Numbered from the stretch's first letter, positions 8,698 to 17,421 are shown. The stretch: 55,983 nt of DNA from Sporosarcina cascadiensis (GCF_009650995.1 NZ_WHVV01000018.1:1-55983); one strand, 5' to 3'. Notes: generated by a model from the sequence alone, not told the origin. Translations and numbers: made by a program.

Positions 8698-9618
8698 ATG
8701 TCAAAACATCGCTGGTTTGAAGATCTTCAAATGAAAATACAGGATGGCTGGTTATTGCTGGATGAACCGTTGAATAAATACACTAAAACTCGTTTAGGCG
8801 GCAAGGCGGATGTAGTCGTGGCGCCTGCCACTATAAAAGAAGTGCAAGACACTGTAACTTACGGATACGAAAATAATATACCAATTTTATTGCTGGGCAA
8901 CGGTTCCAATATGGTCGTCCGCGACGGCGGAGTACGCGGAATCGTTCTGTACATGGCCAATTTTAATAAGATTGAAATCAACGGAAATATAATGATTGCA
9001 GATGCGGGCGCACATATTATTGATGCTTCTAAAACAGCAGCCAAAGCTTGTTTGTCAGGCTTGGAGTTTGCCTGCGGAATCCCCGGATCAATCGGCGGGG
9101 CAATGGCGATGAATGCCGGCGCTTATGGCGGAGAGATCAAGGATATTATTACGCAAGCAACTGTGATGGACAATACGGGTAAAATTTTTGTGCTGTCAAA
9201 GAAAGAATTGGAGCTCGGTTACCGAAAGAGCATTATCACCGAAAAGGGCTATTACGTCCTGTCTGCTGAATTCAAGTTAACGCCGGGTGTCCAGTGTGAT
9301 ATTGATTCGACTGTGGCAGATTTAACCTTTCAGCGCGAGTCAAAACAGCCGTTGGAATATCCCTCTGCAGGCAGTGTATTTAAACGCCCGCCGGGTTATT
9401 TCGCGGGGAAATTGATTCAGGACAGCGGATTGCAGGGCAAGGGCTTTGGCGGCGCGGAAGTTTCAACAAAGCATGCTGGCTTTATCGTCAACAAGAATGA
9501 AGCGACGGCTGCGGATTATATCCAGACCATTCAAATGGTGAAAGAAGAAGTGAAGAAGAAGTTCGGGATCGATCTCGAGATGGAAGTGAAGATTGTCGGG
9601 GAAGAGCTCTCGGAATAA
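8698..9618 (+). CDS. murB: UDP-N-acetylenolpyruvoylglucosamine reductase
   Basis: Reduces the enolpyruvyl group to give UDP-N-acetylmuramic acid, a committed step of peptidoglycan synthesis; FAD-dependent and cytoplasmic. 306 residues, typical of type II MurB. Visible motifs: RLGGKADVVVAP and LLGNGSNMVVRDGG for FAD binding, GIPGSIGGAMAMNAGAYGGE, and the catalytic-serine segment YPSAGSVFKRP. GAAAGGACTGGG precedes the ATG. It is a single gene ended by a strong terminator at 9628-9671. Confidence 0.95.
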   Translation: MSKHRWFEDLQMKIQDGWLLLDEPLNKYTKTRLGGKADVVVAPATIKEVQDTVTYGYENNIPILLLGNGSNMVVRDGGVRGIVLYMANFNKIEINGNIMIADAGAHIIDASKTAAKACLSGLEFACGIPGSIGGAMAMNAGAYGGEIKDIITQATVMDNTGKIFVLSKKELELGYRKSIITEKGYYVLSAEFKLTPGVQCDIDSTVADLTFQRESKQPLEYPSAGSVFKRPPGYFAGKLIQDSGLQGKGFGGAEVSTKHAGFIVNKNEATAADYIQTIQMVKEEVKKKFGIDLEMEVKIVGEELSE

Positions 9619-9627
9619 ATGATAGGC

Positions 9628-9671
9628 GCGGCACCGGATGTCTGAGTTTGAGACAGTCGGTGCCGCTTTTT
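9628..9671 (+). terminator. Rho-independent terminator of murB
   Basis: GCGGCACCG / CGGTGCCGC stem with a 21-base loop, followed by TTTTT. Confidence 0.85.
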
Positions 9672-9689
9672 ATGCGCGGGAGAGGGATT

Positions 9690-9836
9690 GGTTCGGCATG
9701 TCATGGTATTGGTGCGGTTCAACAAGTTTTTAGTTCGCTGGGACAGTGTATTGGTTCGCTGCTCCGCATAAATGGTGCGGTGACGGCAATTTTTGGTGCG
9801 GCAGACCGCAGTTTTCGCGCGGGCGAGCACGGATAA
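9690..9836. repeat. 21-bp-phased repeat array with GGTKCGS core
   Basis: Seven copies of a seven-base core, GGTTCGG, GGTGCGG, AGTTCGC, GGTTCGC, GGTGCGG, GGTGCGG and CGCGCGG, start at 9690, 9711, 9732, 9753, 9774, 9795 and 9816, exactly 21 bases apart. Sequence between cores is not conserved. Read on the minus strand it would give a protein with Arg-Thr every seven residues, but there is no ribosome binding site and the frame runs into murB. The array lies between two convergent terminators. Confidence 0.8.
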
Positions 9837-9876
9837 AAAAGGCTGCAGAAGTTAATAGCGGGCTCCTGCAGCCTTT
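9834..9876 (-). terminator. Terminator of the universal stress protein gene
   Basis: Stem AAAGGCTGCAG / CTGCAGCCTTT; on the minus strand it is followed by a T run, just after the stop codon of the downstream gene. Confidence 0.75.
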
Positions 9877-9882
9877 GTAATG

Positions 9883-10557
9883 TCAGTCGTGAACTCTACA
9901 CTGAATTTTATTGGTTTCGACGACCTGATCGTCTTCGATCTGAACTTGGCAAATTTTATTGTTCTGCATGAATTTAAAAATGCCGTTGTTAAAGTCCGTA
10001 CCGATTTCCTTGAAGAAGATCCCTTCATACTGTGCTTGTTTGGATAGGGTGAAATTAATGCGGAATCCTTCGCCGTCAGCTGTCAGATATGCGCGGACTC
10101 CTTTTTCAAATGTTCCTTCGACTTCATTTTTGATGGCTCTGTCGACAGAGACTACATGGAAGTCAACGAAAGAAATCTCGCGCAGCAGGACATTCATAAA
10201 CGAACCCTTCGTGATTTCTTCCCAGCGGCTCTGTGCGGTCTGGCCGATGATGATCTGTGTGATGCCATGCTGATGAGCCACCTCTTTGATGACTTTAGCA
10301 GTTGGTCTTTTTTCATTATCGCGAATAATAAATGCTTCGACATCCAGTTCCTCCGCAAGCTCTTGCCAGCGTTCGATGTACTCGGATTTCTCCGCATCGA
10401 AGTCGTCGAGCGGCGCCGGGTCGACGGTTAAGATGTAGAGCGGACAGTCCATGATTGCCGCAATTTTATATCCTCTTTTAATGAGACGTTCACCATTTGG
10501 ACCGTAATACACACAAACGAGAATGCTCTCGTCCATACGGCTTTTCATTTTGCCCAT
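9883..10557 (-). CDS. KdpD-type universal stress domain protein
   Basis: 224 residues. Residues about 8-140 match the USP domain found in KdpD sensor kinases: ESILVCVYYGPNGERLIKRG at the start and TQIIIGQTAQSRWEEITKGS as the nucleotide-binding loop. The remaining 85 residues are an unrecognised C-terminal extension. No histidine kinase domain is present, so it is a stand-alone USP protein, possibly sensing nucleotide or ionic state. It is divergent from the mrp Na+/H+ antiporter operon, separated by 245 bp; a shared role in cation homeostasis is only inferred. AGAGGTGA precedes the ATG. Confidence 0.7.
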   Translation of the reverse strand: MGKMKSRMDESILVCVYYGPNGERLIKRGYKIAAIMDCPLYILTVDPAPLDDFDAEKSEYIERWQELAEELDVEAFIIRDNEKRPTAKVIKEVAHQHGITQIIIGQTAQSRWEEITKGSFMNVLLREISFVDFHVVSVDRAIKNEVEGTFEKGVRAYLTADGEGFRINFTLSKQAQYEGIFFKEIGTDFNNGIFKFMQNNKICQVQIEDDQVVETNKIQCRVHD

Positions 10558-10802
10558 AATGACTCTTCACCTCTTCATATTAGATAAGACTTTTGATTCC
10601 TATATAGCATACCTCATTGTACAGCTTAGTCCAGATGTCCAAGAGCATGGTTGACCGCTCTTTGCATGCGGTTTACGGAAAAATAGTGTATACTTTCCAG
10701 TAGAGAATGCATTCTCTTCTTAAGGTCTCATTATGCATAACGTATGATGTTCAGTCAAGAGGATGAGGCATCTTATGATAAATTTCTCTTGGAGGTGTAA
10801 GG

Positions 10803-13217
10803 TTGATTACCGTTTTGTTGGCGATTTTTCTGCCGTTTATCGCAGCATGTCTCGTGCCATTTATACATAAATTTTTGACGGGCCGGCGTATTGGCTGGTT
10901 TGTGATGACGGTTCCACTGTTTCTTTTCTTGTTACTTCTTCGTTTAGTTCCTTCACTTTCAAATGATGCTGTTTATCAATATACTTTCCCCTGGATACCT
11001 TCAGCAGGTGTCTATTTTTCGACGTATTTAGATGGGTTGAGTATGATTTTTGCGCTGTTGATTACAGGCATAGGCAGTTTGGTAGTGTTTTATTCGATAT
11101 TTTATCTTTCTGAACGGGAAGCCATTGGTCGCTTTTATACATATTTATTGTTGTTCATGGGTGCGATGCTCGGAGTGGTGTTATCCGATAACTTAATCGT
11201 GCTGTATGTGTTTTGGGAGTTGACGAGTATTTCGTCCTTCTTGCTGATTGCTTTCTGGTATCACCGGAAACAGTCCAGATACGGAGCTAAGAAATCGATG
11301 CTGATCACTGTGACAGGTGGGCTTTTCATGCTGGCGGGTTTTTTAATGCTGTATACGATGACCGAAACATTCAGCCTGCGTGAATTGATTGCGATGCGAG
11401 AAGTTATTGCTGCAGACTCGTTATTCATTCCGGCGATGATTCTCGTATTGCTCGGTGCTTTCACGAAATCTGCGCAGTTTCCTTTCCATATATGGCTGCC
11501 GGATGCGATGGAGGCACCGACACCCGTCAGTGCCTATTTGCACTCTGCCACGATGGTCAAGGCCGGAATTTACCTGGTTGCCCGTTTCACACCGGTATTT
11601 GCAGGTCACGCAGTGTGGTTTTATGTGGTCTCCGGTGTCGGTCTGCTGACGATGCTCTGGGGTTCAGTAAACGCTGTAAAGCAGACGGATCTGAAAGCTC
11701 TGCTCGCCTTTTCGACGGTGAGTCAGCTCGGGATGATCATGAGTCTGCTCGGAGTCGGATCGCTCGCATTTGCGTCTTCTGAAAGTGCGCATATCGCTTT
11801 GTTTACAGCCGCAACATTTGCTGCGCTGTTTCATTTGATTAATCACTCGACCTTTAAAGGTTCGCTGTTTATGGTTGTCGGGATTTTAGACCATGAGCTC
11901 GGTACTCGGAATATTCAAAGATTAGGCGGACTCGCGACCATCATGCCGATTACGTTTTCGATTGCCTTAATCGGCAGTTTTTCCATGGCAGGTCTTCCGC
12001 CCTTTAACGGTTTCTTGAGTAAGGAACTATTTTTTGAAGCAATGCTGTCACTTCAAAATGCTAATTTACTGACACTTGATTCACTTGCTCTGTTATTCCC
12101 GATCATCGCGTGGATAGGAAGTATCTTTACATTCATCTATTGTATGGTGATTGTATTCCAATCGTTTTTCGGGAAAATACCTGAGCCATTTCCAGGGCAG
12201 CGGGAAGCTCATGAAGCGCCAATTAAAATGCTGATTGCGCCGCTCGTGCTTGCGAGTCTTGTCGTACTGTTCTTCTTCTTCCCTAATATTCTCGGTACTT
12301 ATATTTTAGGACCGGCAATGGTTGCTGTGTATCCGCAGTTCAGGACGATCGAAGGACTGGTGCCGGAAATTCATGTCTGGCATGGATGGAATATGCCGAT
12401 CTTCATGACGCTTGGTGTGATCATAGCGGGTATCCTGCTTTATCGTTTCCTGGGCTACTGGAAAGGTGTATATCGTTTAGGGTTTCTGCAATGGACGCTC
12501 GACCGGTTGTATAATGCATTTCTGACTTTCGGAGAGAGAGTCGGTACGCTTGTCACGAGAACCTATATGACAGGATCTGTCCGAGACTATGTAGCCTATA
12601 TTATGCTGATCTTCATTGCGTTAATTGGGATTGGACTCGCCGGTTTTCAGCAGTTTGTTTTTGACTTCTCAAATGATGCACCGGTTGAAATCAATGAAGG
12701 CCTAATTGTTTTTGTCATGATGTGTTCGAGTATCGCCATTCTTTTTGCGCGTTCTCGTATTACAGCTATCATTTTGAATGGAGTGCTCGGGTATTCTATC
12801 GCAATTCTGTTTGTGGTCTTCCGAGCACCCGATCTCGCACTAACGCAGATTATTGTAGAAACGGTGACGACTGTCTTGTTCTTACTTTGTTTCTATTACT
12901 TACCGGAATGGCGTACGGAACATAAATCACGCTCAACGAAATGGCGCAATGGATTGATTGCGACAGCTTCAGGAATCGCTGTGACGGTGGTGGCATTGCT
13001 GGTGCAGGGCCATTCGCTGTATCCTTCCATTTCAATTTACTATGAAACAGCTTCGCGCTTGGCGGGCGGATTGAATGTCGTCAATACGATACTCGGTGAC
13101 TTCCGGGCGTTTGATACGATGCTCGAGGTACTGGTGCTGTTTATCGCAGGACTCGGTGTCTTTTCATTAGTGAAGTTGCGGCGTAAGAGGGGAGCGGATC
13201 AAACTGAAGAAAAATGA
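10803..13217 (+). CDS. mrpA: Na+/H+ antiporter subunit MrpA
   Basis: Largest subunit of the seven-protein Mrp antiporter, which exchanges Na+ for H+ and supports alkali and salt tolerance. 804 residues with about 20 membrane segments; homologous to NuoL of complex I in the first two thirds (motif FPFHIWLPDAMEAPTPVSAYLHS split over about residues 225-247) and carrying the MrpA-specific C-terminal region. Start is TTG at 10803 preceded by TTGGAGGTG. First gene of a tightly packed operon whose downstream genes overlap or nearly abut. Confidence 0.95.
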   Translation: MITVLLAIFLPFIAACLVPFIHKFLTGRRIGWFVMTVPLFLFLLLLRLVPSLSNDAVYQYTFPWIPSAGVYFSTYLDGLSMIFALLITGIGSLVVFYSIFYLSEREAIGRFYTYLLLFMGAMLGVVLSDNLIVLYVFWELTSISSFLLIAFWYHRKQSRYGAKKSMLITVTGGLFMLAGFLMLYTMTETFSLRELIAMREVIAADSLFIPAMILVLLGAFTKSAQFPFHIWLPDAMEAPTPVSAYLHSATMVKAGIYLVARFTPVFAGHAVWFYVVSGVGLLTMLWGSVNAVKQTDLKALLAFSTVSQLGMIMSLLGVGSLAFASSESAHIALFTAATFAALFHLINHSTFKGSLFMVVGILDHELGTRNIQRLGGLATIMPITFSIALIGSFSMAGLPPFNGFLSKELFFEAMLSLQNANLLTLDSLALLFPIIAWIGSIFTFIYCMVIVFQSFFGKIPEPFPGQREAHEAPIKMLIAPLVLASLVVLFFFFPNILGTYILGPAMVAVYPQFRTIEGLVPEIHVWHGWNMPIFMTLGVIIAGILLYRFLGYWKGVYRLGFLQWTLDRLYNAFLTFGERVGTLVTRTYMTGSVRDYVAYIMLIFIALIGIGLAGFQQFVFDFSNDAPVEINEGLIVFVMMCSSIAILFARSRITAIILNGVLGYSIAILFVVFRAPDLALTQIIVETVTTVLFLLCFYYLPEWRTEHKSRSTKWRNGLIATASGIAVTVVALLVQGHSLYPSISIYYETASRLAGGLNVVNTILGDFRAFDTMLEVLVLFIAGLGVFSLVKLRRKRGADQTEEK

Positions 13218-13629
13218 TGTGATCTTGCAGACCGTTACCAAAATTGTATTCTTTATTATTTTGACGTTCGGTGTCGAGCTGTTTTTATCCGGACATAATA
13301 ATCCGGGCGGCGGCTTTATCGGCGGTTTGGTGCTCTCTTCGGCATTCGTGCTGCTGTATCTGGTGTACGATATCGAAACGGTTCACCGAGGGACCCCTTT
13401 TGACTTTAAACGTGTGGCGGCGCTGGGTGTTTTATTGGCTGTCGGTACGGGTGTTTTGTCTATCGTGTTTAATGTGCCTTTTTTATCGCAGGCGACACGT
13501 GTAGTGGATCTGCCGGTTTTCGGTGAGACGGAACTTGGAACGATGACGGTTTTTGAAGCAGGCGTCGCGCTGACGGTGCTCGGAACTGTTGTAACGATTA
13601 TTTTAGGGATCAGTGAGGATGTGGAGTAA
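13204..13629 (+). CDS. mrpB: Na+/H+ antiporter subunit MrpB, probable CTG start
   Basis: About 141 residues, four membrane segments, with the family motif GHNNPGGGFIGGL. A GTG at 13219 would give MILQTVTK but has no spaced ribosome binding site. AGGGGAG at 13188-13194 lies nine bases before the CTG at 13204, which would give MKKNDVILQTVTK, the N-terminus expected for MrpB. I therefore prefer the rare CTG start, overlapping the end of mrpA by 14 bases; if wrong, use 13219. The stop TAA overlaps the mrpC ATG by one base (TAATG). Confidence 0.85.
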   Translation: MKKNDVILQTVTKIVFFIILTFGVELFLSGHNNPGGGFIGGLVLSSAFVLLYLVYDIETVHRGTPFDFKRVAALGVLLAVGTGVLSIVFNVPFLSQATRVVDLPVFGETELGTMTVFEAGVALTVLGTVVTIILGISEDVE

Positions 13630-13961
13630 TGGAAACATTAATTACCCTTCTGGTTGGTGTGCTGGTGGCGGTGGGAGTCTATTTGCTCCTGTCGAAAGAA
13701 ATGCTGCGGATTATTCTCGGGACAGCGATTTTGTCTCATGCGATTCATCTGTTATTGCTGACGATGGGCGGCTTGAAAAAAGGGGACGTCCCTTTGCTTC
13801 AGGAAGGGGCAGCAGAATATACAGATGCGCTGCCGCAGGCGTTGATACTGACGGCCATTGTCATTAGTTTTGCCGTGACGGCCTTTTTATTAGTATTATC
13901 CTACCGGGTCTATCAGGAATCAGGCCGCGGATCAGAATTGCGAGGGCAGCGAGATGAATAA
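13629..13961 (+). CDS. mrpC: Na+/H+ antiporter subunit MrpC
   Basis: 110 residues with three membrane segments, a NuoK homolog. The motif ILGTAILSHAIHLLLLTMGG lies near residues 31-50. It starts at the TAATG junction with mrpB and overlaps mrpD by eight bases, consistent with translational coupling. Function follows from family and operon. Confidence 0.93.
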   Translation: METLITLLVGVLVAVGVYLLLSKEMLRIILGTAILSHAIHLLLLTMGGLKKGDVPLLQEGAAEYTDALPQALILTAIVISFAVTAFLLVLSYRVYQESGRGSELRGQRDE

Positions 13962-15438
13962 TTTATTAGTGCTGCCGATGGTCTTGCCGATTTTAATGGG
14001 AGTACTGCTGGTATTTTTACGGCCATATATCCGGCTTCAGCGGGCGTTGAGTTTGGTTACGCTGCTTGCTTCAGCCGGAATTGCCGCTTATTGTTTGGAA
14101 CATATCCGCCATACAGGGATCATGCGTCTGGATTTCGGGAACTGGCTACCGCCGCACGGGATTTTATTTGTTGGCGATTCGTTTGCGATGTTGCTAGTGC
14201 TTGCTGCCTGTGTGGTTTCGAGTATCATACTTATTTATGCGTTTAGCACAACGGGTTTACAGACAGAAGAAATGTTTTTCTATCCGTTTGTCTTATTTTT
14301 AGTGGCGGGTGTCAACGGCTCGTTTCTGACAGGTGATTTATTCAACTTGTTCGTGTGCTTTGAAGTGATGCTGCTTGCTTCGTACGTTTTGCTGACACTC
14401 GGCGGACGGAAGATGCAACTGAAAGAAGGCATTACATATGTACTGATCAATGTGCTCGCTTCATGGTTCTTTTTATTAGGCATTGCCTATTTGTATGGCG
14501 CGCTTGGCACGCTGAATATGGCGCATATTGCCGTGCGTGTTGCAGAAGCAGGTCAGGGGCCTCTGCTCACGCTGATCAGTATCATCTTCCTGCTGGTATT
14601 CAGTTTGAAAGCGGGGCTGCTGTTATATTTCTGGCTTCCCGGTTCGTATTCTGCACCGCCCACGGCTGTGGCTGCGCTGTTTGGCGCTTTGCTGACGAAG
14701 GTGGGCATTTATGCGCTGTACAGGATGTTCACACTGATTTTTGTTCATGATCCACTGGTGTTTCAGATTATTGGTGTGCTGGCGATTCTTACAATGGTAG
14801 GTGGCTGCTTAGGAGCGGTTGCGTATTCGGATATCCGGCAGATCGTCTCGTACAATGTCATTCTTTCTGTTGGCTTCGTTTTGACGGGGCTAGCGATTTC
14901 TACTACTGCTTCATTTCAGGGAGCGAGCTACTATTTGATTCACGATATGGTCAGCAAGGCACTGTTATTTTTACTGGCAGGGACGGTCGTCTATTTGACG
15001 GGACGCTCGAAGTTTCATGAAATCAGCGGACTGATCCGAAATTATCCGCTTGTGGGCTGGCTGTTTTTCCTGACGATGCTTGCCGTTGCTGGAATTCCGC
15101 CGTTCAGCGGCTTTATTGGGAAAGTCTATATCGGTTTAGGGGCGATAGAGGTAAAGGCTTATGTTCTTCTTGCCGTTGCATTTCTGTCGAGTATAGGTGT
15201 ACTGTATTCACTTCTTCGTATCTTTCTCAACAGTTTTTGGGGTGAGACGACGATCAGTGAAGATGATCAGAAACATTTTGACAAGTCGCTTGGCCTGCCG
15301 CTTGTGCTGCTGGCATTGCTGGTTGTCGCAATGGGAGTGGGTACAGAACTCCTTGCACCGTATATCCAGGACGCTGCACAGACGCTGGCAAATCCGGAAC
15401 TTTATATCCGGGCAGTGCTCGGTGACAATCTAGAATAG
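13954..15438 (+). CDS. mrpD: Na+/H+ antiporter subunit MrpD
   Basis: 494 residues, about 14 membrane segments, homologous to NuoM/NuoN proton channels. Conserved features include the glutamate segment LFNLFVCFEVMLLASYVLL (about residues 129-147) and the lysine-bearing segment LKAGLLLYFWLPGSYSAPPT (about 218-237), the charged residues of the proton path. With MrpA it forms the ion-translocating part of the complex. Start overlaps mrpC. Confidence 0.95.
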   Translation: MNNLLVLPMVLPILMGVLLVFLRPYIRLQRALSLVTLLASAGIAAYCLEHIRHTGIMRLDFGNWLPPHGILFVGDSFAMLLVLAACVVSSIILIYAFSTTGLQTEEMFFYPFVLFLVAGVNGSFLTGDLFNLFVCFEVMLLASYVLLTLGGRKMQLKEGITYVLINVLASWFFLLGIAYLYGALGTLNMAHIAVRVAEAGQGPLLTLISIIFLLVFSLKAGLLLYFWLPGSYSAPPTAVAALFGALLTKVGIYALYRMFTLIFVHDPLVFQIIGVLAILTMVGGCLGAVAYSDIRQIVSYNVILSVGFVLTGLAISTTASFQGASYYLIHDMVSKALLFLLAGTVVYLTGRSKFHEISGLIRNYPLVGWLFFLTMLAVAGIPPFSGFIGKVYIGLGAIEVKAYVLLAVAFLSSIGVLYSLLRIFLNSFWGETTISEDDQKHFDKSLGLPLVLLALLVVAMGVGTELLAPYIQDAAQTLANPELYIRAVLGDNLE

Positions 15439-15453
15439 AAAGGGGGACGTAGC

Positions 15454-15936
15454 ATGCCGTTGCAGCTTTTGCTGAACTTATTCATCGCGCTTTTGTGGAT
15501 GTTGCTGATGGATGAAGACGAGCTGAAATTCACAACCTTCTTCATGGGTTTTTTAGTCGGAATTGGGATTATCTTTTTCAGTAATCGTTTTTTCGGCACA
15601 CATTTTTATTTGCGGAGAATATACGCAGCGTGTAAACTTCTGCTCATTTTCATTCGCGAATTAACGCAGTCGAGTATCGTGATTATTTCACAGATTATCA
15701 GGCCGAAATTAAAAATTAAACCAGGAATCTTTAAGTATGAGACTATTTTGACAAGTGACGTGGAAGTGACAATGCTGTCGATGCTGCTAACATTGACGCC
15801 AGGTTCGGTCGTAATGGAGGTCTCCCTGGAAGGTAATGAATTATATATTCACGCGATGGATGTAGAGGAATCGCGGGATGGACTGATCAAGCAACTGAAA
15901 AACTTTGAAAAGGCGATTATGGAGGTGACACGATGA
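15454..15936 (+). CDS. mrpE: Na+/H+ antiporter subunit MrpE
   Basis: 160 residues: two hydrophobic segments near the N-terminus and a soluble C-terminal domain containing MLLTLTPGSVVMEVS, typical of MrpE. GAAAGGGGGACG precedes the ATG. The stop overlaps the mrpF start by four bases (ATGA). Confidence 0.93.
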   Translation: MPLQLLLNLFIALLWMLLMDEDELKFTTFFMGFLVGIGIIFFSNRFFGTHFYLRRIYAACKLLLIFIRELTQSSIVIISQIIRPKLKIKPGIFKYETILTSDVEVTMLSMLLTLTPGSVVMEVSLEGNELYIHAMDVEESRDGLIKQLKNFEKAIMEVTR

Positions 15937-16217
15937 TTGAAGGCATGCTGACTGTATCTGTCATATTATTTGCGCTGACAATTTTAGTGGCGGTCATTCG
16001 TATCATATTAGGTCCTTCATTGCCGGACCGCGTTGTAGCGCTGGACGTGATAGGTGTGAACTTGATTGCGACGATTGCGGTGGTGTCAGTGATGATGAAG
16101 ACCAAAGCATTCTTGGAAGCCATTTTGATTCTAGGTATTCTTTCATTCATCGGGACCATCGCGTTTTCGAAGTTTATCGAGAGGGGGAAAATCGTTGAAC
16201 GTAAGCGAGATGGGTGA
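15933..16217 (+). CDS. mrpF: Na+/H+ antiporter subunit MrpF
   Basis: 94 residues, three membrane segments, with the family motif GPSLPDRVVALDVIG near residue 29. GGAGGTGAC precedes the ATG, which overlaps the mrpE stop. Its 3' end overlaps mrpG by 23 bases. Confidence 0.93.
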   Translation: MIEGMLTVSVILFALTILVAVIRIILGPSLPDRVVALDVIGVNLIATIAVVSVMMKTKAFLEAILILGILSFIGTIAFSKFIERGKIVERKRDG

Positions 16218-16572
16218 GTTTGCAGGTGCGCTCTTAATTTTAACTGGTGCAATTGCGAGTATTTTAAGTGTATTTGGTTTGATTCGGCTGCCGGACGTCT
16301 ATACCCGTTCGCATGCAGCCACGAAGAGCTCGACTCTGGCTGTCCTATTGACCCTTTCAGGGGCGTTCGTCTATTTTCTGTCCTCTGAAAACTTTATCAG
16401 TGTTCGGCTGCTGCTCGGAATAGGCTTTGTATTTTTGACGGCGCCGGTTGCAGGCCACGTCATCATCCGGGCTGCCTATCGTTCGAAGGTCAAACTCGCG
16501 GATATCTCAACGGAGGACGAACTGTACGAGAAAATTCACGGCGAGAAACAGATGCCGCCGAATGAAGACTGA
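16195..16572 (+). CDS. mrpG: Na+/H+ antiporter subunit MrpG
   Basis: 125 residues, three membrane segments, with GLIRLPDVYTRSHAATKSST (about residues 29-48), the MrpG/PhaG signature. The TTG start at 16195 follows GAGAGGGGG at good spacing inside the end of mrpF. Last gene of the mrp operon; no strong terminator is seen immediately after the stop, where repeat copy 2 begins. Confidence 0.92.
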   Translation: MNVSEMGEFAGALLILTGAIASILSVFGLIRLPDVYTRSHAATKSSTLAVLLTLSGAFVYFLSSENFISVRLLLGIGFVFLTAPVAGHVIIRAAYRSKVKLADISTEDELYEKIHGEKQMPPNED

Positions 16573-16760
16573 TTCTAAACACCGGGTCTGCTGTTTTGCA
16601 AGTCGTGAATTAAGTGGTGCGATTCCGTTTCTCGATTTTGCAAGTGGTTTGAATATAGTATGTGTCTGCAGTTTAAACTCGCTTCGGCGCTGGGAGATTG
16701 CCTTACGCTGTGAACCTACTGGCGAAAAGCGTGGCTATCTGCCAAAGAAGCTTGGCGGGT

Positions 16761-16907
16761 GATCATAGTACACGCTCAAGCGCTCATAGACCAACCTCAG
16801 CCGCTCATACACACCGGCCACGTGATCGTTCGGCTCGGCCGCGTGATCATACCGCATCCCGACGTGATCATTGAACCGGTCTTCGTGCTCATAGCCCCGC
16901 ACTGCAG
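16761..16907 (-). repeat. 21-bp-phased TATGAKC repeat array inside repeat copy 2
   Basis: Cores GATCATA, GCTCATA, GCTCATA, GATCGTT, GATCATA, GATCATT and GCTCATA (plus strand) start at 16761, 16782, 16803, 16824, 16845, 16866 and 16887, exactly 21 bases apart. On the minus strand they read TATGAKC, as in the array after ydbT. The last core coincides with the right arm of the palindrome found at this place in the other copies. The heptad translation (Tyr-Glu/Asp-Arg/His every seven residues) has no start signal. Confidence 0.85.
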
Positions 16908-17230
16908 TTATGCCTCCGCTGATGTTTGGAATATACGTCATGCTGCTTTTTTGCAGAGTGCGAATGAAGTTGGTGTGGTTTCGTTTCTCGACTTTGCTAA
17001 CACATTGATCACAAGAATCTGAGTCATTTGTGAATGATAAGTATTGCATGAACACCATACTTATTATAATAATCTAAGACTGTATGCTCATTCTCGTACT
17101 CACATAAAAAATATTGAAACGCCAGCCAGTGTACCGGAGTGGAAGGCGGCGACTCTGGGAGGATCAGCCCGACAGGTGAGACAACTTAGGGGGGCGAAGC
17201 GACAATGGCTTGTAGAAAAAACTCTGTATT

Positions 17231-17290
17231 GCCTTAATTTTTGCAAAGAGCGCAAAAATTAAGGCAAAGCGAACCCTTCGCTGTTCGCTT
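17231..17290 (+). repeat. Hairpin module shared between repeat copies 2 and 3
   Basis: A stem GCCTTAATTTTTGC / GCAAAAATTAAGGC is followed by AAAGCGAACCCTTCGCTGTT. The same 60-base module, with about six differences including a one-base gap, occurs at 28339-28398, but there in part A rather than part B of the composite repeat. Confidence 0.85.
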
Positions 17291-17421
17291 GGCTCACCGC
17301 GGGCCCGCAAGACACGCGTCCGCCTGGAACGCAGGGGAACGGTCTCTTCCTACTTACCCTCCTATACTGAATAAACAATCAAGAAACGTTTGGTAAAGGA
17401 CCAAAACACTATTGAAGTAAA

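Larger units (their letters stand above)
16590..17347 (+). repeat. Composite repeat element, copy 2 (with 21-bp array in its centre)
   Basis: The left part (TTTAAACTCGCTTCGGCGCT at 16671-16690) and right part (CCCCGCACTGCAGTTATGCC at 16895-16914) of an A unit flank a TATGAKC array instead of the usual palindrome. The spacer with GATAAGTATTGCATGAA follows, then part B from about 17126 to 17347, which carries a 60-base hairpin module at 17231-17290 that is also found inside the A part of copy 3. Confidence 0.85.
16573..17421. other. Non-coding stretch filled by composite repeat copy 2
   Basis: About 850 bases between mrpG and the promoter of the ArsR-type gene. It holds repeat part A, interrupted by a 21-bp array, then the spacer, then part B with an inserted hairpin module. 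No open frame here has a ribosome binding site. Confidence 0.8.

Noticed and set aside
9531..9830. Minus-strand frame with Arg-Thr every seven residues
   Set aside because: It lies over the 21-bp array and runs into murB on the opposite strand; no start signal. The 21-base period alone explains the pattern.
9690..9836. The 21-bp arrays as CRISPR
   Set aside because: The cores are only seven bases and the period is 21; CRISPR repeats are over 20 bases with spacers near 30, and no cas genes are present.
16735..17058. Minus-strand frame with Tyr-Glu-Arg / Tyr-Asp-His heptads
   Set aside because: Product of the 21-bp array; no ribosome binding site, and flanked by repeat sequence rather than coding-like sequence.
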